Source of the DNA: Gordonia heveisoli
GTDB taxonomy: Bacteria > Actinomycetota > Actinomycetes > Mycobacteriales > Mycobacteriaceae
Assembly (NCBI RefSeq): GCF_030315745.1
Contig: NZ_JASXSH010000002.1
Coordinates: forward strand, 248,001-312,000
DNA length: 64,000 bases
Direction of reading: 5' to 3'
Shown here in pieces: positions 9,130 to 18,307 of this stretch. Position 1 is the first letter of the stretch. Each line of letters opens with the position of its first letter. The position numbers and the translations under genes were made by a program. The notes beneath the pieces are model-generated. The model saw only the letters and a list, made by a program, of their open reading frames with translations. It was not told the origin of the DNA and ran no database searches.

Positions 9130-10025
9130 CAGTCCAGACCCGCGAACAGGTCGGTCTCGCGCTCCCCGCCGGTCGGGGCCGGAGCAGTCCGGATGAAATG
9201 TTCGTGGCCGAAGATCGGCTGCAGGATGTTGTTCGACAGCGCGTACTCACGCCCCGACGGCGCGACGGTCACCTGGGTCGCATGCGCCGCCAGACCCGCG
9301 GCCTTGCGTTCGTAGACCGACCGGACGTCGACCTCGGTGGTGATGTCGGTGTCGGGGTAGCTGGGCAGTTCGCCGTCGTGCGGCATCCGCCAGCCGTCCG
9401 GGACCCGCTGCGTGGCGTCGGCCAGGCCGGTCCGCAGCGCGGAGGCCTCGGTCACCGACTCGTACACCTTTGCCGGTGCGATCCCGAGTTCACGGGCCCG
9501 GTCGACCGCACGCACCGACACCTCGTGCACGAGTCGATGATCGGGGTGCCCGTAGGTGCCCGCGCTGTCGTAGGTCACCAGCACCTGCGGTGCGAACGAC
9601 CGCAGTTCATCGACGAACGCCTCGACGAGCATGTCGATGGGGGCCTGGACGAGAGCGCGCGGATGCTGCGCCGACGGCGAGCCTGCCATTCCCGAGTCCC
9701 GCCAGCGACCGGCCCCGCCGAGAAAGCGTGGCGCCAGCGGCGGTTGTCCGGCCGGGCTGAGCGCCGCCAGCGCACGGGTGAGTTCGGCGATGCGGTAGCC
9801 GCCGAGCTGATCGGCGCCACCGTCGGCGACGAGGGCGGCGTACTCGTCGCCGATGACCTCCCCCTCCTCACCGAGGGTGAACGTGAGCACCCGGACGTCG
9901 ACCCCGTCGGCAAGGTATCGGGCGATCACCCCGCCGGTCATGATCGTCTCGTCGTCGGGGTGTGCGTGGACGAGCAGCAGGCGCCGCGTCGCGCCGCGCG
10001 GGGAGCTCGAGCCGGGTGCGGTCAC
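9129..10025 (-). CDS. mshB: N-acetyl-1-D-myo-inositol-2-amino-2-deoxy-alpha-D-glucopyranoside deacetylase (MshB)
   Basis: MshB removes the acetyl group from GlcNAc-inositol in mycothiol biosynthesis. The LmbE-type zinc site is visible: HAHPDDE (His22, Asp24, Asp25) and YGHPDHRLVH. The segments TFTLGEEGEVIGDEY and ADQLGGYRIAEL are characteristic of MshB rather than the related Mca. The length, 298 residues, is normal. GTG 10025 overlaps the lpqW stop (GTGA), indicating coupling; ATG 10040 is an alternative five residues longer. A mycothiol-dependent isomerase-like protein occurs near 63 kb, consistent with a mycothiol-producing host. Confidence 0.94.
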   Translation of the reverse strand: MTAPGSSSPRGATRRLLLVHAHPDDETIMTGGVIARYLADGVDVRVLTFTLGEEGEVIGDEYAALVADGGADQLGGYRIAELTRALAALSPAGQPPLAPRFLGGAGRWRDSGMAGSPSAQHPRALVQAPIDMLVEAFVDELRSFAPQVLVTYDSAGTYGHPDHRLVHEVSVRAVDRARELGIAPAKVYESVTEASALRTGLADATQRVPDGWRMPHDGELPSYPDTDITTEVDVRSVYERKAAGLAAHATQVTVAPSGREYALSNNILQPIFGHEHFIRTAPAPTGGERETDLFAGLD

Positions 10026-11845
10026 TGGGGCAGATCCCATGTGCCTGCCGAACCGAAGATCGACACCTGGATCGGTCCGGTGTCGGGGACCCCGACAACC
10101 GCCGGCCGATCGACCCCGACCAGCATGCTGTCCTGGTAAAGCGGAATGTAGCTGAACTGCGCGGCCAGCAGCGGTTCGGCCGCGTTCAGCGCAGGCATCG
10201 GATCGTCGGCCGACAGTGCGCGCCGGGCCAGCTCGATCAGGCGAGCATCGCACAGCCCGGAGATGTTGCTGGCGTAGCTGGTCGCGGCGTCGGAGTCGCT
10301 GGGTGCGACACTCGTCGGCGTCGGCGGTGTACTCAGCGAGGGTTCGGTACCCGGCTTGGGCTGGTCACAGTCGACCTGAGAGGCCAGCGACGCCGCCGGT
10401 GGGACACCCAGACCGCTCCAGCCGACGATCACGTCGACCTTCTGCCGGGTCAGGGCCGCCCCGTAGAGCTCGCTGTTGGGCATGGTCACGACCTGCGCCC
10501 GGATACCGCCGGCACGCAGTTGATCGACGATGGCAGCTGCGGCGGAGGTGGCCCGCACGTCGCCGCTGACCGCGCCGACCCGTACCGCGAGATCCGCGCC
10601 GTTGCGCTGCAGCGGTGCGACCCCCACCGGCAGGGTAGGCACATTCGGATCCGCCTGTTGCCCGACCGGGGTCGGTGCCCCGGGCACATAACCTGCGTCG
10701 CGCAGGTATCCGGCAACCTGCTCGCGCGACGGGCGTGGGCGGTTCACCGGGGTGTAGCCGCGATCTGAGGGCGCGAACACCGTGTTGGCATAGGGTTCGA
10801 CGATCCAATCGCCGGTGGCGGCGAAGGTGACCACCCGCGCGTCGATGAGCCCGAGGACCGCACGGCGCACGTTGATGTCGGCCATCACCGGCGTCCGCGC
10901 GTTGACGCTGACGCCCAGTGACCGCGCGTTCAGGTCGCGCCGCACCGACATCCCGGGCACCGAGCTGAGCACGCTCTGCAACGAGGCACCCCCACCGAGC
11001 ATGGCGATCGACGAGTCACCCGATCGCACCGAATCCAGCATCTGCGCGGTCGTACCGGCCCGCCGCAACACGATCTGGTCGAGTTTCGACGGTGTCATCC
11101 AGTATCGGTCGTTGCGGGTCAGTCGCACCTCGTCGCGGGTCGAATCGATGGCGACGATCGCGAAGGGGCCCGCCGACACCGGCTTCCCGGTGTCCATGCC
11201 GGTCTGGAATCCGGCAGGCGCGCCCTTGAGTACGTGGCTGGGCAGCAGTCCGGAGAACAGTTCCCGCCACGCCGGATACCGCTCGGCGAAGGTGACCAGA
11301 ACCGTCTTGCCACCCTCACGGGACTGCACCGAGTCGATCAGCCGGTAGCCGGCCGGGGCGACGACATTCGGCTGCCGCGACATCTGCTGCCACAGGTAGC
11401 TGAAGTCGTCTCCGGTGACCGGCAGTCCGTCGGACCACTGCGCGTCGGTGTGGATGTGATACGTGACCGTGAACGGCTTCTCCGAGGTCACCTCGGCCGA
11501 CGTCACGAAGTCACGCTGAAGCTGCCACTGCACACCGGTCGGGGTGGACACCGGCGCGAAAGCGCTCGGCAGGGTCATCGCGGCGATTGCGGTCGTCACC
11601 GGGCTCTGATCGGAGGCGATGTGCGGGTTGAACCCCGAACCCACCGAATCGGTCGCGATGTAGACCGACTTCTCGGTCGGATATTCGGTGGGCGTCGGGA
11701 TGGGGCCGGTGTCGCGCACCGGTGGCGGCGGATCGGACATACACCCCGAGGCGACCAGCCCGAAGACTGCGACGGTCGCCGCGAACGCGGTGGCGAGCCT
11801 GCGAGAAGAGCCGCCGCGGCCCGGCCTGACTGACGTCCGACTCAC
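10022..11845 (-). CDS. lpqW: Lipoprotein LpqW, extracytoplasmic solute-binding fold
   Basis: This 607-residue protein starts with a basic n-region, a hydrophobic stretch and the lipobox VASGC, then a long periplasmic-type domain of the SBP_bac_5 (oligopeptide-binding) fold, with SEKPFTVTYHIHTDAQWSDG and DDFSYLWQQM recognisable. In mycobacteria LpqW steers polar intermediates between PIM and lipomannan/LAM synthesis rather than feeding an importer, and no permease genes are adjacent here either. GTG 11845 is chosen because it gives a compact signal peptide after a G-rich SD-like run. Upstream extension would add unlikely residues. Gene order typA-lpqW-mshB is conserved. Confidence 0.9.
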   Translation of the reverse strand: MSRTSVRPGRGGSSRRLATAFAATVAVFGLVASGCMSDPPPPVRDTGPIPTPTEYPTEKSVYIATDSVGSGFNPHIASDQSPVTTAIAAMTLPSAFAPVSTPTGVQWQLQRDFVTSAEVTSEKPFTVTYHIHTDAQWSDGLPVTGDDFSYLWQQMSRQPNVVAPAGYRLIDSVQSREGGKTVLVTFAERYPAWRELFSGLLPSHVLKGAPAGFQTGMDTGKPVSAGPFAIVAIDSTRDEVRLTRNDRYWMTPSKLDQIVLRRAGTTAQMLDSVRSGDSSIAMLGGGASLQSVLSSVPGMSVRRDLNARSLGVSVNARTPVMADINVRRAVLGLIDARVVTFAATGDWIVEPYANTVFAPSDRGYTPVNRPRPSREQVAGYLRDAGYVPGAPTPVGQQADPNVPTLPVGVAPLQRNGADLAVRVGAVSGDVRATSAAAAIVDQLRAGGIRAQVVTMPNSELYGAALTRQKVDVIVGWSGLGVPPAASLASQVDCDQPKPGTEPSLSTPPTPTSVAPSDSDAATSYASNISGLCDARLIELARRALSADDPMPALNAAEPLLAAQFSYIPLYQDSMLVGVDRPAVVGVPDTGPIQVSIFGSAGTWDLPQ

Positions 11846-11913
11846 GTACGTACCCCCAAACACCTTGGTCCTGCTTCCACCCGACACACTGCCATCGCCA
11901 ACGGACGACCCGT

Positions 11914-11989
11914 CCACCACACACCCCGCCGGGCCGGACCGGACGCCCAGGGGTGGCGCCGGTGTGCCGGCCGCGGCGGTGTGTGGTGG
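11914..11989 (-). terminator. Large hairpin downstream of typA
   Basis: The outer arms 11914-11925 and 11978-11989 pair perfectly over 12 bases, with further G+C-rich pairing inside. It begins 18 bases beyond the typA stop and ends about 70 bases before the lpqW start, so it should end typA transcripts. No T-run. Confidence 0.6.
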
Positions 11990-12006
11990 ATCAGGTCACC
12001 GATCTA

Positions 12007-13917
12007 TCAGCTCACCGATGCGTCGCGGGCCTTGGCACGCGAACGCTCGCGGGCGCGGGTCGAGCTGTCGAGATGCACCTTACGCACTCGCACCACCTCG
12101 GGCGTGACCTCGACACATTCGTCTGCGGCGCAGAATTCCATCGCACCTTCGAGGTCGAGCTGCATCGGCTTGGCCAAGGTTTCCATCACGTCGGCCGAGG
12201 ACTGACGCATATTGGTCAGCTTCTTCTCGCGCGTGACGTTGATGTCGAGGTCCTCCAGGCGCGGGTTGATGCCCACGACGTGACCCTCGTAGCTGTCCTC
12301 ACCCGGGTTGACGAAGAAGGTGCCGCGGTCGGCGAGCTGGATCATCGCGAACGGGGTGACGGTGCCGGCCCGGTCGCTCACCAGCGAACCGGTGTGGCGG
12401 GCCCGGATCTCGCCTGCCCACGAGTCGTAGCCGTCGAAGACGGCGTTGGCGATGCCGGTACCGCGCGTCTCGGTGAGGAAGTCGGTACGGAACCCGATGA
12501 GACCACGGGAGGGCACGATGAACTCCATCCGGACCCAGCCGGTGCCGTGGTTGTTCATCTGTTCCATGCGGCCCTTGCGCGCGGCGAGCAGCTGGGTCAC
12601 CGCACCGAGGTACTCCTCGGGGACGTCGACGGTGAGATGTTCGAAGGGTTCGTGCACCTTGCCGTCGACCTTGCGGGTGACCACCTGCGGCTTGCCGACG
12701 GTCAGCTCGAAGCCCTCGCGGCGCATCTGTTCGACGAGGATGGCCAGCGCCAGCTCACCGCGGCCCTGCACCTCCCAGGCGTCGGGTCGGCCGATGTCGA
12801 GGACCCGCAGCGAGACGTTGCCGATGAGCTCGGAGTCCAGCCGGGTCTTGACCATACGCGCGGTCAGCTTGTGTCCGGAGACGCGACCGGCCAGCGGCGA
12901 GGAGTTGGTGCCGATGGTGACCGAGATGGCTGGCTCGTCGACGGTGATCCGCGGCAGCGGCTGCGGGTTGTCGACGTCGGCGAGGGTGTCGCCGATCATG
13001 ATCTCGGGCATACCCGCGACGGCGACGATGTCGCCGGCCGAGGCGGACTCGGCGGGTGCGCGGTCGACGCCGACGGTGGCGAGCAGTTCGGTGATCTTCG
13101 CCCGCTCGACGACGGCCTCGCCGTCGACCTCACGGCACCAGGACACCTGCTGTCCCTTGCGCAGCGTGCCGTTGTGGATGCGGACGAGTGCGAGACGGCC
13201 GAGGAAGGCCGACGCGTCGAGGTTGGTCACGTGGGCCTGCAGCGGCGCCTCCGAATCCCCCTTGGGAGCCGGGACGTGCTTGAGCAGGACGTCGAAGAAG
13301 GGGTCGAGGTTGTCACCGGACGGGATCTCGCCGTTGGCCGGCTGCTCGGTGCTGGCGATGCCGGCACGCCCGGAGGCGTAGAGCACCGGCAGGTCCAGCA
13401 CGAGTTCGGCGGCCGCGGCTGCTTCCTCGTCGAGGTCGGAGGCCAGGTCGAGCAGGAGGTCCTGGGTCTCGTCGACGACTTCCTGGATGCGGGCGTCGGG
13501 GCGGTCGGTCTTGTTCACGACCACGATGACCGGCAGTGACGCGGCGAGCGCCTTGCGCAGCACGAAGCGGGTCTGCGGCAGCGGACCCTCGGAGGCGTCG
13601 ACGAGCAGCACCACACCGTCGACCATGGACAGGCCGCGCTCGACCTCGCCACCGAAGTCGGCGTGACCGGGGGTGTCGATGACGTTGATGATGACCTCGG
13701 TGCCGTCGGGCTGACGACGGTGGACCGCGGTGTTCTTGGCGAGAATGGTGATGCCCTTCTCGCGTTCGAGGTCGCCGGAGTCCATAACCCGGTCGACCAG
13801 CTCGGCGCGTTCGCCGAAGACGCCGGACTGCCGGAGCATCGCATCGACGAGGGTCGTCTTTCCGTGGTCGACGTGCGCAACGATTGCGACGTTACGGAAA
13901 TTAAGTGCAGCGCTCAC
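12007..13917 (-). CDS. typA: Translational GTPase TypA/BipA
   Basis: This 636-residue ribosome-binding GTPase shows G1 AHVDHGKTT, the G2 region EREKGITI, G3 [11 protein letters not shown] and G4 NKTDRPDA near the N-terminus, followed by the EF-G-like domain II and the BipA C-terminal region ([20 protein letters not shown], then [12 protein letters not shown]). BipA acts in ribosome assembly and stress or cold adaptation. The tail ends in a basic, alanine-rich stretch. GTG 13917 is preceded by a weak AAAGAGAG. Length fits the family. Confidence 0.96.
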   Translation of the reverse strand: MSAALNFRNVAIVAHVDHGKTTLVDAMLRQSGVFGERAELVDRVMDSGDLEREKGITILAKNTAVHRRQPDGTEVIINVIDTPGHADFGGEVERGLSMVDGVVLLVDASEGPLPQTRFVLRKALAASLPVIVVVNKTDRPDARIQEVVDETQDLLLDLASDLDEEAAAAAELVLDLPVLYASGRAGIASTEQPANGEIPSGDNLDPFFDVLLKHVPAPKGDSEAPLQAHVTNLDASAFLGRLALVRIHNGTLRKGQQVSWCREVDGEAVVERAKITELLATVGVDRAPAESASAGDIVAVAGMPEIMIGDTLADVDNPQPLPRITVDEPAISVTIGTNSSPLAGRVSGHKLTARMVKTRLDSELIGNVSLRVLDIGRPDAWEVQGRGELALAILVEQMRREGFELTVGKPQVVTRKVDGKVHEPFEHLTVDVPEEYLGAVTQLLAARKGRMEQMNNHGTGWVRMEFIVPSRGLIGFRTDFLTETRGTGIANAVFDGYDSWAGEIRARHTGSLVSDRAGTVTPFAMIQLADRGTFFVNPGEDSYEGHVVGINPRLEDLDINVTREKKLTNMRQSSADVMETLAKPMQLDLEGAMEFCAADECVEVTPEVVRVRKVHLDSSTRARERSRAKARDASVS

Positions 13918-14065
13918 GGGCTCTCTTTCGTGTAATGGTGGGATCGGCAGCCGGAAACGGACGCCACCGAAGGCTGATGCCGCAGATCACCGATACATTC
14001 TCAACCAGACAGAGTATCGCCTCCGGCGGTGAGATCGCGATCACAGCACCATTTGCGCGCCGTGC

Positions 14066-14071
14066 TAGCCT
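14066..14071 (+). promoter_or_regulatory. -10 box of the small CCxxxxRC protein gene
   Basis: TAGCCT is followed by six bases and the ATG at 14078, the classic leaderless geometry. There is no Shine-Dalgarno sequence. Confidence 0.55.
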
Positions 14072-14077
14072 CCGGGC

Positions 14078-14254
14078 ATGGGCAAGGTTAATCCGGCCAA
14101 GGTGGGTCGACTCAAGCCCAAGAAGAAGTGCTGCCGCTCGTCGACGCGGTGTGTGCGCTGTCCCGTCGTGGTCAATCGGATGCGCAAACTCGACGTCGAC
14201 GATATGTCCAAAAAGGACCTTGGCAAGGCGCTCAAGAAGGCCCGCAAATCCTGA
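14078..14254 (+). CDS. Small conserved basic protein with CC-x4-RC-x2-CP motif
   Basis: This 58-residue, strongly basic protein starts MGKVNPAKVGRLKPKKKCC and contains four cysteines arranged CCRSSTRCVRCP, then a lysine-rich C-terminus with KKDLGKALKKARKS. The cysteines could bind a metal such as zinc, and the charge suggests RNA or ribosome binding. I recall similar small proteins in related actinobacteria but know no function. A leaderless promoter is apparent. The gene is isolated between typA and the plsC-like gene. Confidence 0.75.
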   Translation: MGKVNPAKVGRLKPKKKCCRSSTRCVRCPVVVNRMRKLDVDDMSKKDLGKALKKARKS

Positions 14255-14306
14255 TCGGGTAGTGCGGATATCTCTGCTGCACAGTCGTTTTCAACGAAAC
14301 TCGCCG

Positions 14307-14933
14307 TCATCGCCGGTCGCGTTGGGCATACTCCCCGACGACGCCGACCGCGGCCAGCACGGCAATGTCGGCCATCAGCCGATCGGTCGCCGCACGGGCA
14401 TCGAGGTCGGCCGTCACCTCCGGCCCCAGTGGCGCCCCGATCACCACCGACGCGCGTGCCCACCGACCTCCGGTACCCCGGATTCCCACCGGATACACCG
14501 CCGCCCCGGTGGTTTGTGCGACCCGCATCACCCCGGTCCGGCCGCGATAGATCCTGTCGCCGGGAGTGCGGGTCCCCTCCGGATGGATCGCCCACACGCC
14601 GCCGGCGTCGAGGATGGCCGTCGCAGTCGCCAGCGCGGCCCCGGCATGGTCCCCGCCGCGCCGATCGATGGGGATCTGACCGGCCGCGGTGAAGAACCAC
14701 CGCCGCAGCCGAGCGGGCCACCCCACGCCTGCGAAGTACTCCTGTTTCGCGACGAAGTACACCGGCCTCGAGATCGCGAAGCAGATGAGCAGGGAGTCGA
14801 CGAAGGCGCGGTGATTGGCCGCGACGATCACCGGCCCCGCGGACGGGATGCGGTCGGCACCGACGACCCGCGGACGGTAGCGCAGCCACAGCAGCGGTCC
14901 GACCAGCACGTATTTGAACAGCCAGTACCACAT
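14307..14933 (-). CDS. 1-acyl-sn-glycerol-3-phosphate acyltransferase family protein (PlsC-like)
   Basis: This 208-residue enzyme has the acyltransferase motifs HRAFVD (HX4D, His41/Asp46), QIPIDR and PEGTR, and a hydrophobic N-terminus that would associate with the membrane. The family transfers acyl groups to lysophospholipids. ATG 14933 has GGAGGG seven bases upstream. It is divergent from a TetR gene, with two identical 15-bp palindromes between them, so its expression is probably repressed by that regulator. The actual acyl acceptor is unknown. Confidence 0.88.
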   Translation of the reverse strand: MWYWLFKYVLVGPLLWLRYRPRVVGADRIPSAGPVIVAANHRAFVDSLLICFAISRPVYFVAKQEYFAGVGWPARLRRWFFTAAGQIPIDRRGGDHAGAALATATAILDAGGVWAIHPEGTRTPGDRIYRGRTGVMRVAQTTGAAVYPVGIRGTGGRWARASVVIGAPLGPEVTADLDARAATDRLMADIAVLAAVGVVGEYAQRDRR

Positions 14934-14965
14934 GGACCCACCCTCCCGAACATTCGACGACACAA

Positions 14966-14980
14966 GTAGACACTGTCTAC
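14966..14980. promoter_or_regulatory. TetR operator, copy 1 (GTAGACACTGTCTAC)
   Basis: A perfect 15-bp palindrome 33 bases before the plsC-like start, identical to a second copy whose centre lies 36 bp away. Presumably bound by the adjacent TetR protein. Confidence 0.8.
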
Positions 14981-15001
14981 GTGACAGCCTAGGGCTGCCC
15001 G

Positions 15002-15016
15002 GTAGACACTGTCTAC
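15002..15016. promoter_or_regulatory. TetR operator, copy 2, abutting the regulator start codon
   Basis: The same 15-bp palindrome ends exactly one base before the ATG of the regulator. Its middle (GACACT, 15005-15010) sits six bases before the ATG, the position of a leaderless -10 box, so binding would directly block transcription (autorepression). Confidence 0.8.
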
Positions 15017-15640
15017 ATGGTCGAATCGACGAGTCCCGACAGCATCCGCTGCCGGTTGGTCGACGCCGGGGTGGCGCTGCTCGATGAAGGAGGCGCCGAC
15101 GCGGTCGGACTGCGGGCCATCACCCGGCGGGCCGGCGTGTCCCATGGCGCCCCGCGTCGCCACTTCCCCACGCACCGAGCCCTGCTCGCGGCCATCGCGC
15201 GTCGCGGGCTGGAGGACCTCACCCAACTCCTCGTCCCGATCCTCACCGCACCTCTCCCTGACGTCGGGAACCATCCCGGCCGGTCCGGCGAACCGGCACA
15301 CCGGCTGCGCCGCGCCGGACAGGTCTACGTCGACGTCGCCGTCTCGCGGCGGGCGATGTTCGAGCTGATGTTCCGCCACGACATCCTCGACGGCGCCGGG
15401 GCCGATCTCCGCGCCTTGTCTGTCCCCCTGGTCGGTGCCCTGCACGAGATGGTCATCGCGGGCCTACCCGACCCCGCGCTCCCCGACCCCGACAGGTGGG
15501 CGCGTACCGCCGGACTGTGGACCGCGTTGCACGGCATCGCGATACTCACCGCCAACCGCACCCTCGAACCGCTGGGTGCGGCGGGCGCGATCACCCCAGG
15601 GCGACTCATCGCCGACGCGGTGGATCACGCGCTGCGGTGA
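15017..15640 (+). CDS. TetR/AcrR family transcriptional regulator
   Basis: This 207-residue protein has an N-terminal helix-turn-helix (about residues 10-55; AGVSHGAPRRHFPTHRALLAAI is the recognition part) and a C-terminal TetR_C-like ligand domain (QVYVDVAVSRRAMFELMF, GLWTALHGIA). It is probably the repressor of itself and of the divergent plsC-like gene through the two identical palindromes. The ATG directly follows an operator with no room for a ribosome binding site, so the transcript is likely leaderless. The inducer is unknown; a fatty-acyl ligand would fit the target. Confidence 0.9.
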   Translation: MVESTSPDSIRCRLVDAGVALLDEGGADAVGLRAITRRAGVSHGAPRRHFPTHRALLAAIARRGLEDLTQLLVPILTAPLPDVGNHPGRSGEPAHRLRRAGQVYVDVAVSRRAMFELMFRHDILDGAGADLRALSVPLVGALHEMVIAGLPDPALPDPDRWARTAGLWTALHGIAILTANRTLEPLGAAGAITPGRLIADAVDHALR

Positions 15641-15650
15641 CCGTGCGGCG

Positions 15651-16670
15651 TCACCCGCCGATGACCGCGACCCGGCCCGGCCGCAGGCCCAGGGTGACCC
15701 CATCTCCCACCGACACCGGGGCGGTGGCCACCGCCTCCACCTCACCGGCCACACAATCGACCCAGACCCGGGTGCCGCCGGGTAGCGGCGCGACGCGCAC
15801 CACCAGGCCGGTCCCGCCGTCGGCGTCGGGTCCCACCGGGTCCGCCGACACCGATTCCGGACGCAATCCCAGCCGCCGCGGGCCGTCGGGCAGATCTACC
15901 GGGACCGGACCGAACGCGGTCTCGGCGACCCGCCCGCGCACGGTCGCGTCGAGCACCGTGGTACAGCCCAGGAAGCGTGCGACCTCGGCGTCGACCGGTG
16001 CCAGCCACAAGTCGTCCGGCGTCGCCGACTGCACGATCCGGCCAGCGCGCATCACCGCGATACGATCGGCCATCAGCGCCGCCTCGGTGTGATCGTGGGT
16101 CACCACGATGGTCGGCGTGGCCGCGTCGCGGACGATGCCTGCGATGTCGACGGCGAGTTGTTCCCGCAGGCCTCGATCGAGCGCGGCCAGCGGTTCGTCG
16201 AGCAGGAGCAGCCGCGGACTCGGCGCCAGCGCCCGCGCCAACGCCACCCGTTGGGCCTGACCGCCAGACAACTCCCCGACGCGCCGGTCAGCGAGGTCGG
16301 GCAGTTCGACGAGCTGGAGCATCTCCGCGACCCGGTCGGCGATGCGGCGGCGTGGCCAGCGGCGCATGCGCAGTCCGTAGCCGACATTCGCCGCGACGGT
16401 CCGTCCACCGAAGAGCTGGCCGTCCTGGAACACCACCCCGAAGTCGCGTCGGTGCACCGGCACCTGGGCGAGATCGTCGCCGTCGAACCGGATGTGACCC
16501 GCGGCGACCGGCTCGAGTCCGGCCACTGCACGGATCAGCGTCGACTTGCCGCAGCCCGACGGACCGAGCAACGCGGTGACCGGCGCACCGGCGGTACCGA
16601 CCTGCCAGCTCAGGTCGTCGATGACCGTCGTCGCGCCGTAATCGAGACGCACACCATCGATGTCGAGCAT
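15651..16670 (-). CDS. ABC importer ATP-binding protein (thiamine/iron type)
   Basis: This 339-residue ATPase contains Walker A GPSGCGKST, the Q-loop VVFQDG, signature LSGGQAQR, Walker B LLLLDEP and the switch histidine VVTHD, followed by a C-terminal TOBE-like regulatory domain (RRLGLRPESV, then VTLGLRPGRV). It powers the permease encoded immediately upstream: its ATG shares bases with the permease stop (TGATG). The substrate assignment rests on the ThiB-like binding protein of the same operon. It is convergent with the TetR gene with a ten-base gap. Confidence 0.9.
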   Translation of the reverse strand: MLDIDGVRLDYGATTVIDDLSWQVGTAGAPVTALLGPSGCGKSTLIRAVAGLEPVAAGHIRFDGDDLAQVPVHRRDFGVVFQDGQLFGGRTVAANVGYGLRMRRWPRRRIADRVAEMLQLVELPDLADRRVGELSGGQAQRVALARALAPSPRLLLLDEPLAALDRGLREQLAVDIAGIVRDAATPTIVVTHDHTEAALMADRIAVMRAGRIVQSATPDDLWLAPVDAEVARFLGCTTVLDATVRGRVAETAFGPVPVDLPDGPRRLGLRPESVSADPVGPDADGGTGLVVRVAPLPGGTRVWVDCVAGEVEAVATAPVSVGDGVTLGLRPGRVAVIGG

Positions 16671-18307
16671 CACAGCACCCCACTGCGCGGCCGGAACACC
16701 TCGACCACGATCACCGCCGCCGTCGTCACCGCGACCATCAGCACCGATGCCGCCATCGCCGTCGCGAAGTAGTGCGCGCCCGGACGATTGAGCGAGGATC
16801 CGATCAGCACCGGCAGCGTGGTGGTGTCCGGCCGGGCCAGGAAACTCGTCGCACCGAACTCGCCGAGCGCCATCACGAAGGCGAAACCGCCTGCGGCACC
16901 GAGAGACCGGCCGATGATCGGCAGGTCGACGTCGACGAACACGCGGATCGGACCGGCACCGAGAGAGGCCGCGGCCGCGCGTAGTCGCGGCGGGATCGAT
17001 TCCAGCGCGGGCATCATGATGCGAATGACCAACGGAATCGCGATCAGCGCCTGCACACACGGGATGATCAGCGGTGACGCCGCCACCTCATAGGGCAGAG
17101 CGGCGAGCACCAGCAGGTATCCGAAGCCGAGTGTCACCGCACTGATCCCGAGCGGGATCATCGCGATGATCCCGCCGATGCCGGCCACCACCCCTCGGGG
17201 CCGGTGCAGCGCCAGCGCACCGAGGAGGCCGACGACGAGCGCGATCACCATCGCCAGAGCGGCCGTGCCCAGCGAATACCGCAGGGTCGCCAGGGGTGTC
17301 ACCCCGTTGACCGGATCGGCCAGCGCACGGTAGCCGTCGAGCGTCGCACCACCGGCGCTGTCCGGAAACACCGATCGCCACACCAGACCCAGGATCGGCG
17401 CGACAAGCAGTGCCACGGTCCACACACCCGCGGCGGCCAGCGCCAGCAACTGCCCCGGCCCCCCTCGGCTACGCCTCGGTTCGAATACCCCGGCCGATCC
17501 GGCGCCCGCCGAACCGCTGACCACCCGCGAGACAACCAGTGCCGCAACCACGACCACGATCTGCACCATCGACAGCACGACCGCCTCAGGCAGCCGGAAA
17601 TAGCTGATCGCCTGGGTGTAGATCTCGGTCTCCAGGGTGCGCAGGGTGCCACCGCCGAGGAGGATGATGACCCCGAAACTGGTGGCGCAGAACAAGAACA
17701 CCAGTGTCGCCGCGGCCGCCACGGCCGGAGCCAACCGGGGCGCGACGACGGTGACAAAGGCACGTAACCGGCCCGCTCCCAGGGTGCGTGCTGCGTCGAC
17801 GACCCGCGGGTCCAGTGCCCGCCAGGCTGCACCGACCACCCGCACCACCACCGCGACGTTGAGGAAGACGTGGGCGACCAGGACGGCAGGCAGTCCCGAC
17901 TCGATGCCGGTGAAAGCCAACGGGCCGTCGAAGACGGCCCGGAAGGCGACGCCGACGACGACCGTCGGCAGCACGAAGGGCACCGTGACGACCACCGTCA
18001 GCACCACTGCGGCCGGCCCGCGGACGCGGGTATAGAGCCAGACGATCGGGATGGCCGCGACGATCGCGAGCACCGTCGAGGCGGCTGCCTGCCCCAGGGT
18101 GACCCCCAGCAGGTGTATCGCGTCGGTACGTTCGACGATCGAGCCGATCCCACCGGATTCGGTGTCGGCCGCCGACCACGCACGGCGCACCAGGGTTGCC
18201 ACCGGCCAGATGAACAGGCCGGCGATGAAGACTGCCGGGATCGCCCGCCAGGCGATCCCGCCGACACGCCGCATGATCGGCGAGCCCGGCATCGCTGTCG
18301 CGGTCAC
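16670..18307 (-). CDS. ABC importer permease, fused double-domain (ThiP-like)
   Basis: This 545-residue membrane protein consists of two homologous permease halves, each with about six helices and an EAA-type loop (first half DAARTLGAGRLRAF; second half AAASLGAGPIRVF). This architecture is shared by thiamine (ThiP) and ferric iron (FbpB) permeases. GTG 18307 overlaps the stop of the binding-protein gene by four bases, so all three genes are co-translated. The second half keeps the conserved LGEFGATSFL segment of this class. Confidence 0.9.
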   Translation of the reverse strand: MTATAMPGSPIMRRVGGIAWRAIPAVFIAGLFIWPVATLVRRAWSAADTESGGIGSIVERTDAIHLLGVTLGQAAASTVLAIVAAIPIVWLYTRVRGPAAVVLTVVVTVPFVLPTVVVGVAFRAVFDGPLAFTGIESGLPAVLVAHVFLNVAVVVRVVGAAWRALDPRVVDAARTLGAGRLRAFVTVVAPRLAPAVAAAATLVFLFCATSFGVIILLGGGTLRTLETEIYTQAISYFRLPEAVVLSMVQIVVVVAALVVSRVVSGSAGAGSAGVFEPRRSRGGPGQLLALAAAGVWTVALLVAPILGLVWRSVFPDSAGGATLDGYRALADPVNGVTPLATLRYSLGTAALAMVIALVVGLLGALALHRPRGVVAGIGGIIAMIPLGISAVTLGFGYLLVLAALPYEVAASPLIIPCVQALIAIPLVIRIMMPALESIPPRLRAAAASLGAGPIRVFVDVDLPIIGRSLGAAGGFAFVMALGEFGATSFLARPDTTTLPVLIGSSLNRPGAHYFATAMAASVLMVAVTTAAVIVVEVFRPRSGVL

